DNA of 41,393 nt from CAYQDR01 sp964416315. GTDB taxonomy: Bacteria > Methylomirabilota > Methylomirabilia > Rokubacteriales > DASRDR01. Under the pieces are notes generated by a model, which was not told the DNA's origin, did no database searches, and saw nothing but the letters and a program-made list of their open reading frames with translations. Below are positions 39,755 to 41,393 of this stretch, one piece after another (position 1 is the first letter of the stretch; every line of letters starts with the position of its first letter). The translations under genes and the position numbers were made by a program. The stretch is taken from NCBI GenBank assembly GCA_964416315.1, contig CAYQDR010000028.1:1-41393 (forward strand), in the 5' to 3' direction.

Positions 39755-41393
39755 ATGACGTCACCTGACGGAGCCGTGAGCGGCGGGATCGATCGCCGGC
39801 AGTTCCTCCGATGGCTGGGTGCTGGGGCGGCGGCCGCCGAGCTGGGGCTGCCCCTCAGGCTGCTGGCGGCGGCGGACCCCGACGAGAACCCGCTGGCCGG
39901 CTCGGTGGCGCGTGACTGGGAGCGGATCTACCGGGACCAGTACCGCTACGACCGGACATTCGACTGGGTCTGCTCGCCCAACGACACGCACGCCTGCCGG
40001 GTGCGCGCGTACGTGCGGAACGGCATCGTCACGCGGCTCGGCGCCACCTACGACTACCAGCAGTACGCCGACCTCTACGGCAACCGCGCCACCGCCAACT
40101 GGAACCCCCGGCAGTGCGCGAAGGGGTATACGTTCCACCGGGTCCTCTACGGTCCCTATCGCCTGAAGCACCCGATCGTCCGCAGGGGCTGGAAGGCCTG
40201 GGCGGACGCGGGGTTCCCCGAGCTGACGGCCGAGCTCCGCTCGAAGTACCTCTTCGATGCCCGCGGCCAGGACGAGTTCGTCCAGATCTCCTGGGACGAC
40301 GCCTTCCGGGACATCGCCAAGGCCCTCATCGCCATCGCCGAGCGGTACAGCGGCGAGCCGGGGAAGGAGCGGCTCCTCGCCCAGGGCTATCAGCCCGAGA
40401 TGATCGAGGCGACGGGGGGCGCCGGCACCCGCTGCATCAAGATGCGCGGTGGGATGGGGCTGCTGGGGGTCATCGGCAAGTACGGCATGTACCGGCTCAA
40501 CAACTCGCTCGCGCTCCTCGACTCGCGGATCCGCCGCGTGGGCCCGAAGGACGCGAAGGCGGGGCGCAGCTGGTCGAACTACACCTGGCACGGCGACCAG
40601 GCGCCCGGCCATCCATGGGTGCACGGGCTCCAGGCCTCCGACTGCGACTTCAACGACCTCCGCTTCTCGAAGCTCATCATCATGGACGGCAAGAACCTGG
40701 TGGAGAACAAGCTCACCGATTCCCACTGGTTCATCGAGTGCATGGAGCGCGGCGCGAAGATCGTCGTCATCGCCCCGGAGTACGGGCCGCCCTCGACCAA
40801 GGCCGACTACTGGATTCCCATCCGCCCCGGGACCGATGCCGCCCTGTGGCTCGGCGTGACCCGGCTGATGATCGAGAACCGCTGGTACGACGAGGCGTTC
40901 GTCAAGGCCTTCACGGACTTCCCCCTCCTCGTCCGCACCGACACGCTCCGGCGGCTCCGGGCGCACGAGGTCTTCCCCGGCTACCGGACGACACTCTCGC
41001 CCGAGGGCCCCTCGATGGAGGTCCAGGGGCTGACGCCGGAGCAACACGCGCGGCTCGGCGACTACGTCGTCTGGGACCCGCAGGCCAACGGTCCGCGCGC
41101 GGTCACGCGCGACGACGTGGGGGAGCGCATGCGGGCGAAGGGCGTCGCCCCGGCGCTCGAAGGCACGTTCCGCCTGAAGCTCGCGGACGGGAGCGAGGTG
41201 GAGGTCGCGACCCTCTGGACGCTCTACCAGATCCACCTCCGGGACTACGACCTGGACACGGTCGCCGAGATCACCCATGCTCCGAAGGAGCTCGTCCGGC
41301 AGCTCGCGCAGGACATCGGGGCGATGAAGCCCGTGGCGATCCACCAGGGGGAGGGGATCAACCACTGGTTCCACGCCACGGAGATGAACCGCG
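39755..41393 (+). CDS. Type II DMSO-reductase-family catalytic subunit (Nxr/Ebd/Ser/Clr-like), partial
   Basis: 546 residues visible; the gene continues past the window. Tat signal IDRRQFLRWLGAG. The Fe-S (FS0) ligand region has C73-x3-D77-x3-C81...C121, so Asp replaces a Cys, as I recall for periplasmic nitrite oxidoreductase-type enzymes. D281 in WHGDQAPGHP matches the Mo-ligating Asp that defines type II members. Family members oxidise nitrite, reduce nitrate, (per)chlorate or selenate, or hydroxylate hydrocarbons; the sequence does not decide between these. The cytochrome/EB_dh subunit precedes it; a beta (ferredoxin) gene would be expected next, beyond the edge. Confidence 0.85.
   Translation, partial: MTSPDGAVSGGIDRRQFLRWLGAGAAAAELGLPLRLLAAADPDENPLAGSVARDWERIYRDQYRYDRTFDWVCSPNDTHACRVRAYVRNGIVTRLGATYDYQQYADLYGNRATANWNPRQCAKGYTFHRVLYGPYRLKHPIVRRGWKAWADAGFPELTAELRSKYLFDARGQDEFVQISWDDAFRDIAKALIAIAERYSGEPGKERLLAQGYQPEMIEATGGAGTRCIKMRGGMGLLGVIGKYGMYRLNNSLALLDSRIRRVGPKDAKAGRSWSNYTWHGDQAPGHPWVHGLQASDCDFNDLRFSKLIIMDGKNLVENKLTDSHWFIECMERGAKIVVIAPEYGPPSTKADYWIPIRPGTDAALWLGVTRLMIENRWYDEAFVKAFTDFPLLVRTDTLRRLRAHEVFPGYRTTLSPEGPSMEVQGLTPEQHARLGDYVVWDPQANGPRAVTRDDVGERMRAKGVAPALEGTFRLKLADGSEVEVATLWTLYQIHLRDYDLDTVAEITHAPKELVRQLAQDIGAMKPVAIHQGEGINHWFHATEMNR

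Overview
This is a very GC-rich window (about 70% by eye) from a bacterium with a Gram-negative style envelope: it has Sec and Tat exported proteins, a periplasmic Mo enzyme and c-type cytochromes. The gene content, the GC level and the mix of anaerobic aromatic-CoA genes with a type II DMSO-reductase-family enzyme would fit an uncultured Rokubacteria/Methylomirabilota-type lineage. That placement is inference from memory; there is no rRNA in the window. I saw no tRNA, CRISPR array or transposase gene.

Region 1 (1-17.0 kb) is a stress/dormancy-like island, mostly on the + strand. It holds a ribosome hibernation factor, a zinc ribbon, two DksA/TraR proteins, a CBS-domain remnant, a phosphoribosyltransferase, nicotinate phosphoribosyltransferase, Hsp20, archease, RtcB, a tandem universal stress protein, YHS and SHOCT small proteins, a damaged sensor kinase next to an NtrC-type sigma-54 activator, a DUF1573-like protein with an in-frame UGA (candidate selenocysteine), a Met-rich exported protein, a small winged-helix protein and glutamate dehydrogenase. 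Twelve sites match or nearly match the sigma-54 -24/-12 promoter, and all lie in the first 16 kb. Three of them share a near-identical 47-bp block. The gene set resembles the DosR dormancy regulon of Mycobacterium tuberculosis but is wired to sigma-54. The same stretch is full of gene debris: a truncated ACP-fatty acyl-AMP ligase, a mannose-1-P guanylyltransferase stub, a CBS gene without its start or stop, the tail of an ADP-forming acyl-CoA synthetase, a kinase/regulator deletion, a frameshifted SHOCT gene and a poly-C frameshift in gdhA.

Region 2 (17.3-35.1 kb) is one long minus-strand array, read from high to low coordinates: TetR regulator, two BcrC/BcrB-like subunits (benzoyl-CoA reductase / 2-hydroxyacyl-CoA dehydratase family), a PsrA-like molybdopterin oxidoreductase, a four-cluster ferredoxin subunit, an NrfD membrane subunit, two BadF/BcrA-type ATPases, a GNAT protein, a complete Liv-type ABC importer (LivK-H-M-G-F), phenylacetate-CoA ligase, an amidohydrolase, a hemerythrin and a VOC protein. 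The likely job is uptake, CoA activation and reductive dearomatisation of an aromatic acid. Placing a Psr/NrfD electron-transfer module inside a class I benzoyl-CoA-reductase-like set is unusual.

Region 3 (35.5-41.4 kb) has a bifunctional-nuclease-family protein and an Rrf2 regulator with three clustered Cys. These are followed by a PaaI-like thioesterase, a small HTH protein with a Cys-rich membrane protein, a fused dihaem cytochrome c / ethylbenzene-dehydrogenase-type haem domain protein, and the start of a Tat-exported type II DMSO-reductase-family catalytic subunit that runs off the window.

Three short dispersed repeat families recur between genes: a ~160-bp element (6982, 17060, 29151, plus a fragment near 17745), an 80-bp double hairpin (9619, 15039), and GC-rich leader/REP-like units next to start codons. 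One copy of the 160-bp element sits between 22-bp direct repeats.
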